A stretch of DNA of 52,240 nucleotides from an uncultured Clostridia bacterium (lineage in GTDB: Bacteria; Bacillota; Clostridia; Oscillospirales; CAG-272): positions 1 through 52,240 of the forward strand of contig CALYAD010000033.1 of the NCBI GenBank assembly GCA_944393415.1. The letters run 5' to 3'. Below, piece by piece: positions 11,901 through 18,769 of this stretch. How positions within the stretch are numbered: the first letter of the stretch is position 1; each line of letters starts with the position of its first letter. The notes under the pieces were generated by a model. That model saw only the letters and a list, made by a program, of their open reading frames with translations, had not been told where the DNA came from and searched no databases. The position numbers and the translations under genes were made by a program.

Positions 11901-12485
11901 TACTATGAGTGCCTTGAGTGCGGGAAAAAGCTTGATCCGGTACAGCACACCTTTACCGATTGGGCGCCGATCGAAGGAACTGACACACATGAAAGACATT
12001 GTACGGAATGCGGATATCAGGAGATAAGCGCTCATGCGTACGGCACTCAGTATGATGATATAAATCATTGGGAGGAATGCGAATTCTGCGGTAATACCGT
12101 CAACAGCGCTCCTCATGAGACGGTTTACGGCTATGACCCTGATAATCACTGGGGAGAATGTGCCTGCGGTTATAATACCGCGACGACAGCGCATAATCCC
12201 GTGAAGATTCAGGATAAGGTTGAGCCGAGCTGTACCGAGGAAGGCTCCACGGAAGGAAGCAAGTGCGCGGACTGCGGATATGTGATAGAGGAAGTAGAGA
12301 CTATCGGAAAGGTCGCGCATGAATATTCCGAGGAGGAGTATGAGTTTAACGAGACCTATCACTGGCATATCTGCGCAAATTGCAGTACTGAAATTGACTG
12401 TGCAGAGCATTCACCGGACATGGAAAACGTGACAGATTCGGAAACTACATGCTTGGTATGCGGATGCGCGGTAACAGTAGCTTGA
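5919..12485 (+). CDS. Giant secreted surface protein with wall-binding-like repeats and Cys-rich tail
   Basis: This is a 2188-residue exported protein. A signal peptide (LAFLLTLLMLVG...VIAA) covers about residues 1-27. Two stretches (about 30-550 and 975-1205) look like concanavalin/LamG-type beta-sandwich domains (AAYYYIDGVFVSAAN, FTLYVNGVEITTF, LDNYALY). Blocks of aromatic glucan/choline-binding-like repeats (GWQSVNGKNYYFDPVTGMM, DGKTYFFNQDGYVT) occupy about 565-600, 880-970, 1210-1310 and 1555-1805. A short beta domain at about 1807-1890 precedes a tail of roughly 290 residues with repeated CxxC pairs (CKDC, CARC, CLEC, CTEC, CEFC, CADC, CANC, CLVC). No sortase motif is seen. The repeats are known in other proteins to bind wall polymers or glucans; the ligand here is unknown. 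AAAAGGAG lies 8 nt before ATG 5919. It is paralogous to the gene at 22941-27242. Confidence 0.88.
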   Translation: MRTRTRILAFLLTLLMLVGMYPLSVIAADETENIAYGEQIRRYAAENGGELLFASDFETATVSGEQIKGQIVDSSLTLNPKESTIEISDGVLKTTSSSATANNDPYITASPKVDEGESLVVEMEFVIYEQVSSGNTPFLQYIDRNVHGSSVSVFANMISIDGENNLKDADGKNMVKLEFGKTVKIQLVMVPRLNAAYYYIDGVFVSAANMLDSFANTYGNAASVRHSPKLSELRLLQIPNTGRGSWGIDSLYIYKNVNTPYNVTSVAPGSETYTEFAEFLKENDAVMFGGTDFEYTDAALSKTVNGTVNTTVGETDTVYDAYYDLVNGVFTSSTAGTSWLYTDYTGLTENLTIKLTTAQFLKEGDNTYYRLNTGWPRSLDSLLDTNFGQYFTPGEDIVVSADIRADADRRNSYNLFGIIHRSPYGGADRSGVSRVQQYLLKLNNKNEIYTEIGNVYIGRIVANDFTNIACIIHPTSNTFDVYINGICMATELTFLNEANLKIYREGYTIDGTVYPGAGDDWTDYFKPGSMRTINNNGINVNDGAIEIDNIRAYNSDKIYGEKDAPLTGWQNTEEGYWRYYDESGIPAIGNVEIDGKTYFFNQDGYVTKAERVSYIDLARYFESKGTGGDNIANTSSALGLAANKDVTGSFKYTGLWTNMFKEGLPGTQGGNDTDDNRDGGATEVNIRISLAGINSSILKNNYNMPLQDKDRLSTVLDLTEYDAVEINWYTNKPSDFALMIMLDSLNGNSNAYGYVEGISPYNGDFVGGAYFGYTLKLTEESGVQGWNSTVLDLTGGANPVPGAGSISVSRLPRLETITGIKFSTVWSNVNADNIVASGFEWYLDSINLVRYVPVTEDPRELGVVRTENGSTYIYNDSVSDYSTGWQTVGEDLYYCNTYNGKAVTGKQIIDGISYVFDDTGKCIEENATGVYVIGNYKYVYIDGELQVGEFEYDGVKYYTASDGAVYSEVGKVGYTFDAAYTAPDYSKLSSYLILEDFNQRSGYIGNTQKNENFSLSGGTQYKNGYNITNVVKMTRFHYVDDGSGNIVLKVYNKANYTDPYININLRTQISSDKTEVRYDDGTGNYVKSDIVVEITAKLGDDWHGTGTLLQAIDRRDAKRDANLFLINEQGYVYNSAGIICKLSTDEFTRLSAAYDIDEKIFTLYVNGVEITTFTPSSAYVAPTEFRTMQYNSGGHGTMYLDNYALYLASEPIEVKTGVTLRDGLVDEGGFYRYYDNGVIKTGSISIDGTDMIFDPLTGYSFTGFDNDYYYKDGVRCDYVGFTTIAGLDYFFNADNKVVKNTTITIGMKLYDADGNGILSNERYVTDSKELLGAFEIANSTQNGELEAQESYLVYNFKGLNHGPKVYFDSPVDITDMDAIRLSMFIGGDSAMDADLGIILGKDVFYFPVEATVGSNGNITVTAVLDGKYSSMDDIPNKGTVTDTGKYVTYNGLTYRVSTNTYTSGGSEVTEYYLRDWSYDMMTIDLANYGTGWVTIDLPISKFGHTGALDRTTVEYLQFAVNGWSLNGNGGFAPNAANLDVRIASVSAISYSGRDSSKNGIDGEFFYENGALISGWQSVNGKNYYFDPVTGMMVKGLVYLTEAPDADEGSESTGKYYFFDEEGVCQGEASGIYEIQIPVKNGDKYELQTEKKIFENGVITDGLVTVGDKTYYYNPNTGEFATNQTLIVGGKIYDFDENGEGTPHIGWYIAENGHRYYYDNYVGLGTDLLKIDGIYYYFHNQNHALIRSSWVVAYNMYFGDDGAAASGIVENVPYNGKNETMYFVNGVPTAAEILDEDTGILYEFGEDGVLIESVDMTKARITLTVIKDGNVIDTVNASLELGETFNYTLTAYPCYAIFDTDGNEITDLNYSLVISEYVVDIVITYKTYDEAGKAHRLDGGKQIVDVACGVNGVMLYTCKDCGETFEQIIPMLNDHEFGDVIVDTEPGCATDGVGHRECARCGYVEENIVIPATGNHNFSTDLRYDPEEVIYYNHHYYECLECGKKLDPVQHTFTDWAPIEGTDTHERHCTECGYQEISAHAYGTQYDDINHWEECEFCGNTVNSAPHETVYGYDPDNHWGECACGYNTATTAHNPVKIQDKVEPSCTEEGSTEGSKCADCGYVIEEVETIGKVAHEYSEEEYEFNETYHWHICANCSTEIDCAEHSPDMENVTDSETTCLVCGCAVTVA

Positions 12486-12539
12486 TACTACCGATGCGGT
12501 AAAAAGCTTTCCGAGCTTACCTATTACAGGAAAAGGAAA

Positions 12540-12571
12540 AGAGGTTGTCTCACAAAGACAGCCTCTTTTTA
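12540..12571 (+). terminator. Terminator after the surface protein gene
   Basis: 11-bp stem AGAGGTTGTCT (12540-12550) / AGACAGCCTCT (12556-12566) with a CACAA loop and a T-run. Confidence 0.9.
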
Positions 12572-12604
12572 TTCAGAAAGGTATAAATAAATGGATAAAG
12601 AATA

Positions 12605-12662
12605 GCTTGAAAGTTTTTGGGAAGTTTCAGAAACACTTTTTCCAAAAAGGGCTTCAAAAGAA
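12605..12662 (+). repeat. Dispersed repeat, type alpha, 3' fragment
   Basis: Matches the 3' part of the copy at 47550-47722 (shared blocks AAGTTTTTGGGAAGTTTC and CAAAAAGGG). The 5' half is missing. Confidence 0.55.
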
Positions 12663-12672
12663 TAAACTCTTT

Positions 12673-12720
12673 GCCGGAGCTGTGTCGAATGCTTTTCGAT
12701 CGATACAGCTCCGGCTTTAT
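12673..12720. terminator. Bidirectional hairpin terminator between surface gene and hxlR
   Basis: Arms GCCGGAGCTGT (12673-12683) / ACAGCTCCGGC (12705-12715) with an inner TCGAA/TTCGA stem. A T-rich stretch follows on the plus strand. It lies just past the stop of the minus-strand hxlR gene. Confidence 0.75.
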
Positions 12721-12740
12721 TTGCAATGGTATCAAGCGCG

Positions 12741-13079
12741 TTATTTTAACGCAGACGCTTTGTAGCAACTGCCCCAATTCCACATCGCGTCAAGAATAGG
12801 CTTAAGGCTTTTCCCTAATTCAGTCAGAGAGTACTCGACTCTCGGCGGCACCTCGGCATATACCGTTCGTGTGACAAGTCCGGTTTTTTCCATGTCGCGA
12901 AGCTGTGAGGTCAATACCTTTTGAGAAACGTCTCCGATAGATTTTTTAAGCTCGCCGAAGCGTTTTGTGCCCGGCATAAGATCACGTAGGATCAGCACCT
13001 TCCATTTATCTCCGATAAGCGTCAGTGTAGTTTCAACGGGACAGGCGGGCAGGGATTTTAGGTTTTTCTGTTCGCTCAT
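12741..13079 (-). CDS. HxlR-family transcriptional regulator
   Basis: A 112-residue winged-helix protein with the HxlR layout: CPVETTLTLIGDKWKVLILRD, then GELKKSIGDVSQKVLTSQLR (recognition helix), then a PPRVEYSLTELGKSL wing. The single N-terminal cysteine before the first helix matches the position used for thiol, quinone or aldehyde sensing in HypR/YodB-type members; redox sensing here is inference. GGAGG stands about 7 nt upstream of the ATG, and this ribosome site is the 3' end of a dispersed repeat (13083-13199). It is divergent from the NTF2/macrodomain/sirtuin genes, whose promoter contains dyads suited to such a dimeric regulator. Confidence 0.92.
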   Translation of the reverse strand: MSEQKNLKSLPACPVETTLTLIGDKWKVLILRDLMPGTKRFGELKKSIGDVSQKVLTSQLRDMEKTGLVTRTVYAEVPPRVEYSLTELGKSLKPILDAMWNWGSCYKASALK

Positions 13080-13082
13080 ATT

Positions 13083-13199
13083 AATCCTCCATGCCGACAG
13101 AGGCGGCTTAAATATAATTTGAAGAATTTTCGTGTTTTGCTCCGCAAAAAAATTATGCGTAAAACCGGCCGCATTCCGATGCGATGTTATTTTTCACGC
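13083..13199 (-). repeat. GCGTGAAA-hairpin dispersed element, copy 1 (hxlR leader)
   Basis: On the minus strand it starts GCGTGAAA (ending at 13199), continues through GCAAAACACGAAAATT, and ends in a GCCG...CGGC hairpin followed by CATGGAGGATTAATATG, where the last ATG is the hxlR start. The same order of blocks occurs at 37447-37590 and 44792-44925, and in reduced form at 22690-22815. Confidence 0.6.
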
Positions 13200-13431
13200 T
13201 GATAACTCATGCCGCCGCAGGCGGCGAAGAAAAGCGTTTTTATCGTTTTTCATTTCTGCTGAATAATTCAGTCTGCGTCTACTGCATAAATTATATCATA
13301 TGTGCGTCTGTAAGTCAATATTCAATGGTCATTTTGATATCTGAAAAAATTTTTAGTAGATTTTTACCCACAGTTAAATCGACGAAAAGCCATGTGTTTG
13401 CTTAAATGTTTCCTTTAGGAAACCGTATAAT

Positions 13432-13449
13432 AGTGACTTTTAAGTAACT
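13432..13449. promoter_or_regulatory. Dyad operator candidate 1 (HxlR-type)
   Basis: AGTGACTT (13432-13439), two-base centre and AAGTAACT (13442-13449); 7 of 8 arm positions are symmetric. It directly follows a TATAAT (13426-13431) and a GTTTCC/GGAAAC dyad (13408-13423). Binding by the divergent HxlR protein is inferred from location and symmetry. Confidence 0.45.
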
Positions 13450-13458
13450 ACGGCACAA

Positions 13459-13474
13459 TAAAGTGCGTACTTTA
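13459..13474. promoter_or_regulatory. Dyad operator candidate 2 overlapping a -35 box
   Basis: Perfect arms TAAAGT (13459-13464) and ACTTTA (13469-13474) around GCGT. The right arm overlaps the TTTACA -35 box at 13471-13476, so a protein bound here would block that promoter. Confidence 0.5.
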
Positions 13475-13499
13475 CAAATCCAAAATGAGCGTGTATAAT
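13471..13499 (+). promoter_or_regulatory. Promoter of the NTF2/macrodomain/sirtuin genes
   Basis: TTTACA (13471-13476), 17-bp spacer, TATAAT (13494-13499). The leader to the first start codon is about 195 nt. Confidence 0.65.
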
Positions 13500-13699
13500 A
13501 AAGACAAAGCAAATCGACGACAGCTGTTTTGATGCTTTATTAAAAAATATGGAAACGGTTTAGGAAATAAAGTTTGAAAACAAATTTTCAAATCTTGACA
13601 TCACGCATGATTATGTGAGCCCGAAAGCACGGCGCCGATTTTGCCAAGGGCAAACCGTACAAAACGCAGATTTGGCGTAAGAAAGGAATGGTTATAATT

Positions 13700-14473
13700 A
13701 TGAATAATATTCAGAAGGCTATAGAACTGATCGGAACGTTTGCGACCGGAGATACGGAAAAAGCAGAGAATCTGCTTGCAAATGACTATATACAGCATAA
13801 TTTGTCATATGCTACAGGGCGGGAGGCGTTTCTTAAATCAGTTTCGGCGCTCGCTTCGGCACCGATCGGTACTACGGTAAAAAATATGCGCGCATTTGAG
13901 GACGGCGACAAGGTTTTTCTTCACACTATTTATAATTTTGCCGGTTCAGGCGAACAGGTCGCGTTTGATATCTTCCGTTTTGATAACAAGGGGAAAATAG
14001 CTGAGCATTGGGATAATCTTGCCGCAAAGACCGAACCTAATCCGTCCGGAAGAACACAGACAGACGGTACAATAGAAATTAAGGATTTAGATAAGACCGA
14101 GGCCAACCGCGAGCTTGTAATTAACTTTCTCGCGGACGTTATGCAGGGAAAAAATCCACAACGAACTCCCGATTACTTTGATGGGGATAAGTATTTGCAG
14201 CACAATCCGGGGATAGCAGACGGCTTATCCGGTCTTGGGGCCGCTTTGTCAGCTCTTGCCGAGCAAGGTATCCAAATGATATACGATAAAGTTCATTATG
14301 TGCTTGCGCAGGGAAATTTTGTTCTCGCAGTCAGCGAGGGTTCTTACGGCGGAGTCCATACCTCGTACTACGATCTGTGGCGAGTTGAAAACGGAAAAAT
14401 TGCCGAGCACTGGGATGTAATGGAGACAATAGCTGACAGATCGAAATGGAATAACCGGAACGGAAAGTTTTGA
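13700..14473 (+). CDS. Tandem NTF2/SnoaL-like protein
   Basis: A 257-residue soluble protein built from two copies of an NTF2/SnoaL-like fold. Each copy has an N-terminal helix, an early QHN motif (DYIQHNLSYATG; KYLQHNPGIADG) and a late FRFDNKGKIAEHWD / WRVENGKIAEHWD strand motif. Known single-domain relatives include polyketide cyclases and many unassigned proteins found next to redox regulators. No specific reaction can be assigned. ATG 13700 is preferred over 13688, because AGAAAGGA ends at 13687 and gives 12 nt spacing, normal in this genome. It heads a run with the macrodomain gene (95 nt on) and the sirtuin gene, under a promoter carrying dyads. Confidence 0.82.
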   Translation: MNNIQKAIELIGTFATGDTEKAENLLANDYIQHNLSYATGREAFLKSVSALASAPIGTTVKNMRAFEDGDKVFLHTIYNFAGSGEQVAFDIFRFDNKGKIAEHWDNLAAKTEPNPSGRTQTDGTIEIKDLDKTEANRELVINFLADVMQGKNPQRTPDYFDGDKYLQHNPGIADGLSGLGAALSALAEQGIQMIYDKVHYVLAQGNFVLAVSEGSYGGVHTSYYDLWRVENGKIAEHWDVMETIADRSKWNNRNGKF

Positions 14474-14568
14474 ATTTCAGATGATGGCGGGCTTTGTGCG
14501 CATCCGGTCATTGCGCGGACCGATACAGAAATACGATGCTTTGCCTTGGGAAAGGAAGTGTTATAAAT

Positions 14569-15348
14569 ATGACACAGGCAGAAAAAAGATTATATCTGAT
14601 AAAAGCGCTGCTCAGTGAAAGGCGGTGTTATGACGATACGTTAATACCGGGTAAAGCGGAAGAGCAGAAGCGACTGCTGCGCTCGCTCATGAATATTCGC
14701 GCTCCTGAAAAAACAAATGAGGATTTTATCAGGATACAGGACGAGTATCTTAGGGCTGAAACTGCTGCGAAGGGGATAACCGATTTCAAAACGCTTGTGC
14801 CGATATCTGATGGCATTTACCTTTGGCAGGGAGATATTACTACTCTTAAATGCGACGCTATCGTAAATGCGGCAAACAGCAAAATGACAGGCTGTTATTA
14901 TCCGTGTCACGGATGTATCGATAACGCGATACATAGCTTTGCGGGTATTGGGCTCAGACTGGAATGCGCCGAGCTGATCAAGCGTCAGGGACATGATGAG
15001 CCGGTAGGCAGCGCGAAAATCACCGGGGCGTACGATCTTCCATGCAGGTATGTTATCCATACGGTCGGACCGTTTATCGGAGACGCGGTGACGGAAGAGG
15101 ATGAAGAGGCGCTGGCTTCCTGTTATCGCTCCTGCCTTATGACGGCGGAGGAATACGGTCTAAGAAGCATAGCGTTTTGCTGTATTTCCACGGGTGAGTT
15201 TCATTTTCCGAATAAAAGAGCAGCGGAGATAGCGGTTGAAACGGTAATGTCTTATAAAAAGCGTACTGATAGTAAGATCGAGGTGATATTCAATGTTTTC
15301 AAAAGCATGGACTACGAAATTTACCGGGAGCTTCTCGGAGAAGGTTGA
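14569..15348 (+). CDS. Zinc-dependent macrodomain protein-ADP-ribose hydrolase
   Basis: A 259-residue protein whose C-terminal two-thirds is a macrodomain: DGIYLWQGDITTLKCDAIVNAANSKM is split by the usual loop, followed by GRG-type ligand residues replaced with CISTGEFHFPNK. The diagnostic insert CYYPCHGCIDNAIH at about residues 108-121 carries the Cys/His set that binds the catalytic zinc in the Staphylococcus/Streptococcus-type enzymes, which remove ADP-ribose from proteins modified by the partner class M sirtuin. The N-terminal ~80 residues form the helical extension typical of this subfamily. ATG 14569 is chosen because AAAGGA lies 12 nt upstream; the upstream ATG 14494 lacks a site. The 3' end overlaps the sirtuin gene by 56 nt. 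Confidence 0.9.
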   Translation: MTQAEKRLYLIKALLSERRCYDDTLIPGKAEEQKRLLRSLMNIRAPEKTNEDFIRIQDEYLRAETAAKGITDFKTLVPISDGIYLWQGDITTLKCDAIVNAANSKMTGCYYPCHGCIDNAIHSFAGIGLRLECAELIKRQGHDEPVGSAKITGAYDLPCRYVIHTVGPFIGDAVTEEDEEALASCYRSCLMTAEEYGLRSIAFCCISTGEFHFPNKRAAEIAVETVMSYKKRTDSKIEVIFNVFKSMDYEIYRELLGEG

Positions 15349-16174
15349 AAAGCTGAGGAATGAAATAAAAAACGCCGACGCCATTATAATCGGCGCGGGA
15401 GCGGGGATGTCCGCTTCCGCGGGCTTCACTTACGACGGTGAGCGTTTTATGAAATATTTTTCGGATTTTCACGATAAGTATGGTATCGATGACATGTATT
15501 CAGGAGGCTTTTATCCATTCGATACGCTTGAAGAATATTGGGCGTGGTGGTCAAGACATATTTATGTCAATCGTTATGACGTTTCTGTCGGCAGTCCATA
15601 TATCAGGCTTTTGGATATTGTAAAGGATAAGGACTATTTTGTGCTGACTACAAATGTGGATCACCAGTTTCAGCTTGCGGGGTTTGATAAGAAGAGGTTG
15701 TTTTATACTCAGGGCGATTACGGCTTATGGCAATGTTCGAACGCGTGTCATCAGAAGACCTACGATAATGAAAGCGCCGTTCGGCATATGGTTTTGCGGC
15801 AAAAGGATATGCGTATACCGTCGGATCTGATCCCGAAATGTCCCGTATGCGGCGCGCCTATGACAATGAATTTGCGCAGCGACGATAAGTTTGTGCAGGA
15901 CGAGGGCTGGTATGCCGCCGCGGAGCGTTACCTGACGTTCATTCGTTCACATAAAAAAATGCATATTCTTTTTTTGGAGCTTGGAGTCGGAATGAATACG
16001 CCCGCGATCATCAGATATCCGTTTATACGTATGACGGCGGAGTTCCCGAGTGCGGTTTACGCCCGGGTGAATCTCGGGGAGTGCAGCTGCCCTGAGGCGA
16101 TAAGGGACAAGGCTATTTGTATAGATGGAGATATTGACGAGGTTCTGAGGAAAATTTCAGAATTTAAGCAATAA
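15293..16174 (+). CDS. Class M sirtuin (SirTM-type NAD-dependent protein ADP-ribosyltransferase)
   Basis: A 293-residue Sir2-fold protein. The NAD site GAGAGMSASAGFTY lies at about residues 34-47. The catalytic-loop motif reads TTNVDHQF (about 118-125) instead of the deacetylase TQNID-LH, which is typical of SirTM enzymes that transfer ADP-ribose rather than deacetylate. A four-cysteine zinc site is present (CSNAC near 148, CPVC near 183). In staphylococci and streptococci SirTM modifies a lipoylated GcvH-like carrier encoded in the same operon with a lipoate ligase. Neither is in this window. The start ATG 15293 has GAGGTGAT upstream and lies inside the macrodomain gene, indicating tight co-expression. 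Confidence 0.88.
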   Translation: MFSKAWTTKFTGSFSEKVEKLRNEIKNADAIIIGAGAGMSASAGFTYDGERFMKYFSDFHDKYGIDDMYSGGFYPFDTLEEYWAWWSRHIYVNRYDVSVGSPYIRLLDIVKDKDYFVLTTNVDHQFQLAGFDKKRLFYTQGDYGLWQCSNACHQKTYDNESAVRHMVLRQKDMRIPSDLIPKCPVCGAPMTMNLRSDDKFVQDEGWYAAAERYLTFIRSHKKMHILFLELGVGMNTPAIIRYPFIRMTAEFPSAVYARVNLGECSCPEAIRDKAICIDGDIDEVLRKISEFKQ

Positions 16175-16190
16175 TACAGAAAAGAAATGT

Positions 16191-16272
16191 AAAAAAGCGC
16201 GGTGCCTATATAAAGGAGCCGCGCTTTTTTGGGGCTGCGTCCAAGCCATTTATAGAAAAGTTCTTGAGGGTT
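16191..16272 (+). repeat. Dispersed repeat, type beta, partial, with terminator
   Basis: Hairpin AGCGCGGTGCC (16196-16206) / GGAGCCGCGCT (16215-16225) with loop TATATAAA and a T-run acts as terminator for the sirtuin gene. It is followed by GGGGCTGCGTCCAAGCC and AGAAAAGTTCTTGA. The loop and 3' blocks match the full copy at 31617-31874. Confidence 0.75.
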
Positions 16273-16276
16273 TAAA

Positions 16277-17044
16277 TTACTGAGCGGCGTCAACAATTAC
16301 GGAGAAGTCATGAGCCTTCAGAGAGGCGCCTCCGATAAGACCTCCGTCGACATTGAGCTTTGCAAGCAGTTCGGCTGCGTTTCCTGCATTCATAGAGCCG
16401 CCGTACTGAATAACAGTCGCCTGCGCGAGAGCTTCACCGTACATAGCGGAAAGCGTGCGTCTGATAACGCCGCAGGTTTCATCAGCCTGTTCAGGCGTCG
16501 CGGTAAGACCTGTACCTATCGCCCATACCGGCTCATAGGCGATGATAACGTTTTTCATCTGCTCAGCGTCAATACCCTCAAGGTCAAGCTTGGTCTGCAT
16601 GGAGACTACCTCGTCGGTTATGCCGGAAAGCCTCTGCTCCTTTACCTCGCCTATGCAGAGGATTACCTTAAGCCCGGCCATAAGCGCGGCCTTTACGCGC
16701 TGATTCACCGTCGTATCGGTTTCTCCGAAGTACTGACGGCGCTCGGAATGTCCTATAATGACATACTCAACGCCGCACTCGGTAAGCATTTTAGCGGATA
16801 TTTCCCCGGTATAGGCTCCGCTTTCCGCGAAATGTACGTTCTCAGCGCCTACCTTTATATTCGTTCCCTTTGTGGCTTCGACGGCAACGGCTATATCCAC
16901 GTACGGAACGCAGATAACTGTTTCACAGCCTGTTTTTCCTGCGACCAGCGGTTTCAGCTCTTCGATCAGAGCCTTGGCTTCAGACGGGGTTTTATTCATT
17001 TTCCAGTTTCCGGCAATAACTACCGGCCTTTTTGATTTATCCAT
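16277..17044 (-). CDS. tpiA: Triose-phosphate isomerase
   Basis: 255 residues, the normal length. It interconverts dihydroxyacetone phosphate and glyceraldehyde 3-phosphate in glycolysis, as a cytosolic dimer. Family motifs are complete: GNWKMNKT at the N-terminus with the substrate lysine, the catalytic histidine in IIGHSERRQYFGE, the catalytic glutamate in AYEPVWAIGTG, and the phosphate-binding GGSMNAGNAAEL and GLIGGASLK near the C-terminus. AGAAAGGA lies 12 nt before the ATG. It follows pgk on the same strand 139 nt downstream, separated by a hairpin at 17138-17171 but still plausibly co-transcribed. The usual partners gapA, gpmI and eno are not in the window. Confidence 0.97.
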   Translation of the reverse strand: MDKSKRPVVIAGNWKMNKTPSEAKALIEELKPLVAGKTGCETVICVPYVDIAVAVEATKGTNIKVGAENVHFAESGAYTGEISAKMLTECGVEYVIIGHSERRQYFGETDTTVNQRVKAALMAGLKVILCIGEVKEQRLSGITDEVVSMQTKLDLEGIDAEQMKNVIIAYEPVWAIGTGLTATPEQADETCGVIRRTLSAMYGEALAQATVIQYGGSMNAGNAAELLAKLNVDGGLIGGASLKAHDFSVIVDAAQ

Positions 17045-17137
17045 AAAAATACGGTTCCTTTCTATATACTATTATGTTTGCGTTGTTAATTCATCGGCGC
17101 GCAAAAAGTTTTTCCGACTGATCGGTATTCAAAAGAC

Positions 17138-17171
17138 GACGGCTTTTCATCGGTGCGGATGAAAAACCGTC
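17138..17171 (-). other. Hairpin between pgk and tpiA
   Basis: 14-bp stem with one mismatch, arms at 17138-17151 and 17158-17171. On the minus strand it is followed by TCTTTT. It could be a partial terminator or a processing site that sets the pgk:tpiA ratio. Confidence 0.6.
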
Positions 17172-17183
17172 AGCTTCAATAAA

Positions 17184-18383
17184 TTAATCCTTATCGTTCA
17201 GACAGGCGATGCCGGGCAGCTCAAGTCCTTCAAGGAATTCAAGAGAGGCTCCGCCTCCGGTGGAAACATGGGTCATTTTGTCGGCAAATCCGAGAGCCTC
17301 GACCGCCGCCGCCGAATCTCCTCCGCCGATTATCGTTACCGCTCCGCAGTCAGCAAGCGCTCTGGCGACTCCGCGTGTACCGTTTGCGAAATTGGTCCAT
17401 TCGGAAACTCCCATAGGACCGTTCCAGACTACCGTACCGGCGCCGTCTACCGTCTTTGCGTAAAGCTCAGTGGTGGTAGGTCCAATATCGAGACCCATCC
17501 AACCGTCCGGAATGGAATCTGAATAAATCCTCATGCATATCGCGTCCTCGGCATAGGTGCGGGCGATGATATTGTCTACCGGAAGCATAAAGTTTACTCC
17601 CTTTTCATGAGCTTTTTCAAGAAGCTGCTTTGCAAGCTCAAGCTTATCGTCCTCGCAGATCGAAGTACCTATACTGTTGCCGAGAGCCTTTAAGAAGGTA
17701 TACGCCATCCCGCCGCCGATGATAAGAGTATCCACCTTGTCGATGAGGTTGTTTATAACACCTATCTTATCAGAGACCTTTGCGCCTCCGAGAATAGCCA
17801 CAAACGGGCGTTTCGGATCGTTAAGCGCTCCGCCCATAATAGTGATCTCTTTCTGAATCAGATATCCGCATACGGCGGGAATACCCGGACAGAACATAGC
17901 GACGCCCGCTGTTGATGCGTGAGCTCTGTGAGCCGTGCCGAATGCGTCGTTTACATATACATCGGCAAACTGTCCGAGAGCCTTCGAAAATTCCGGATCG
18001 TTCTTTTCCTCTTCCTTGTGGAAGCGTACGTTTTCGAGAAGCATTACATCACCGTTTTTAAGAGCCGCGACCTTAGCCTTTGCGTCTTCTCCTATAACGT
18101 CTTTAGCGAGCTCTACCTTCTTTCCGAGCAGCTCGGTAAGCTTTTCGGCAACCGGAGCGAGCGAATATTTCATGTTGAACTCACCCTTCGGTCTTCCGAG
18201 ATGAGAACAAAGAATAACCTTTGCTCCTTTGTCCGCCAGATATTTGATGGTAGGCAGAGCCTCAACTATTCTCTTTGGGTCGGTGATAACTCCGTCCTTG
18301 AGCGGTACGTTGAAATCACACCTCACCAGCACCCTTTTGCCGGTTACATCAACATCCTCAATGGTTTTCTTATTGTACATCAT
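17184..18383 (-). CDS. pgk: Phosphoglycerate kinase
   Basis: About 399 residues, normal for bacterial Pgk. It makes ATP from 1,3-bisphosphoglycerate and ADP in the cytosol. Motifs seen are [14 protein letters not shown], with the substrate-binding region DFNVP near the N-terminus, [11 protein letters not shown], the hinge-side helix [25 protein letters not shown], the VWNGPMGV nucleotide loop, and [15 protein letters not shown] with [13 protein letters not shown] at the C-terminus. Two adjacent ATG codons stand at the start; the second gives the usual N-terminus. AGAAAGGA lies 13-16 nt upstream. A promoter is visible at 18457-18485. First gene of the pgk-tpiA pair. Confidence 0.97.
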   Translation of the reverse strand: MMYNKKTIEDVDVTGKRVLVRCDFNVPLKDGVITDPKRIVEALPTIKYLADKGAKVILCSHLGRPKGEFNMKYSLAPVAEKLTELLGKKVELAKDVIGEDAKAKVAALKNGDVMLLENVRFHKEEEKNDPEFSKALGQFADVYVNDAFGTAHRAHASTAGVAMFCPGIPAVCGYLIQKEITIMGGALNDPKRPFVAILGGAKVSDKIGVINNLIDKVDTLIIGGGMAYTFLKALGNSIGTSICEDDKLELAKQLLEKAHEKGVNFMLPVDNIIARTYAEDAICMRIYSDSIPDGWMGLDIGPTTTELYAKTVDGAGTVVWNGPMGVSEWTNFANGTRGVARALADCGAVTIIGGGDSAAAVEALGFADKMTHVSTGGGASLEFLEGLELPGIACLNDKD

Positions 18384-18456
18384 ACAATCTTACGCTTCCT
18401 TTCTTTATTTAAAACATCGGCTTTTTGAGCTTTTGCTTATTAACTATTCAAATATA

Positions 18457-18485
18457 ATGTTACCATATTTTCGGTGATTTATCAA
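18457..18485 (-). promoter_or_regulatory. Promoter of pgk-tpiA
   Basis: On the minus strand TTGATA (18485-18480), 17-bp spacer with TGG extension, TAACAT (18462-18457). The remaining gap 18486-18769 shows no gene. A weak extended -10 TGGTATTAT (18714-18722) could drive the plus-strand ABC genes. Confidence 0.6.
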
Positions 18486-18769
18486 GAGGTTTTTTAAATT
18501 TTTCAGTAAATTTCCCATATAATTTCATAAATGTTCATACTTCGGGTACTGCGGCTTATATGCGTTATATTACCTGAAATTATTTGATAAATAATACAAT
18601 TGCCTTCTTTTCGTGGAAATACTGCCGCACTGTATCAAAAAATATATCTTATCCCCGAATCACGTACTTTGAGTTAATTAAAGATTTCCAGAATCATCAC
18701 ACAGCTTTCATATTGGTATTATAAAATATTAATGATAAAAAGTTAATCCAGCCGAAAGGATACAGAAAA

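Noticed and set aside
10464..12410. 648-codon minus-strand frame opposite the surface protein
   Set aside because: A long shadow frame caused by codon bias of the real gene; no start signal and no family resemblance.
13595..13620. TTGACA near the NTF2 gene
   Set aside because: No -10-like hexamer at 16-18 bp downstream.
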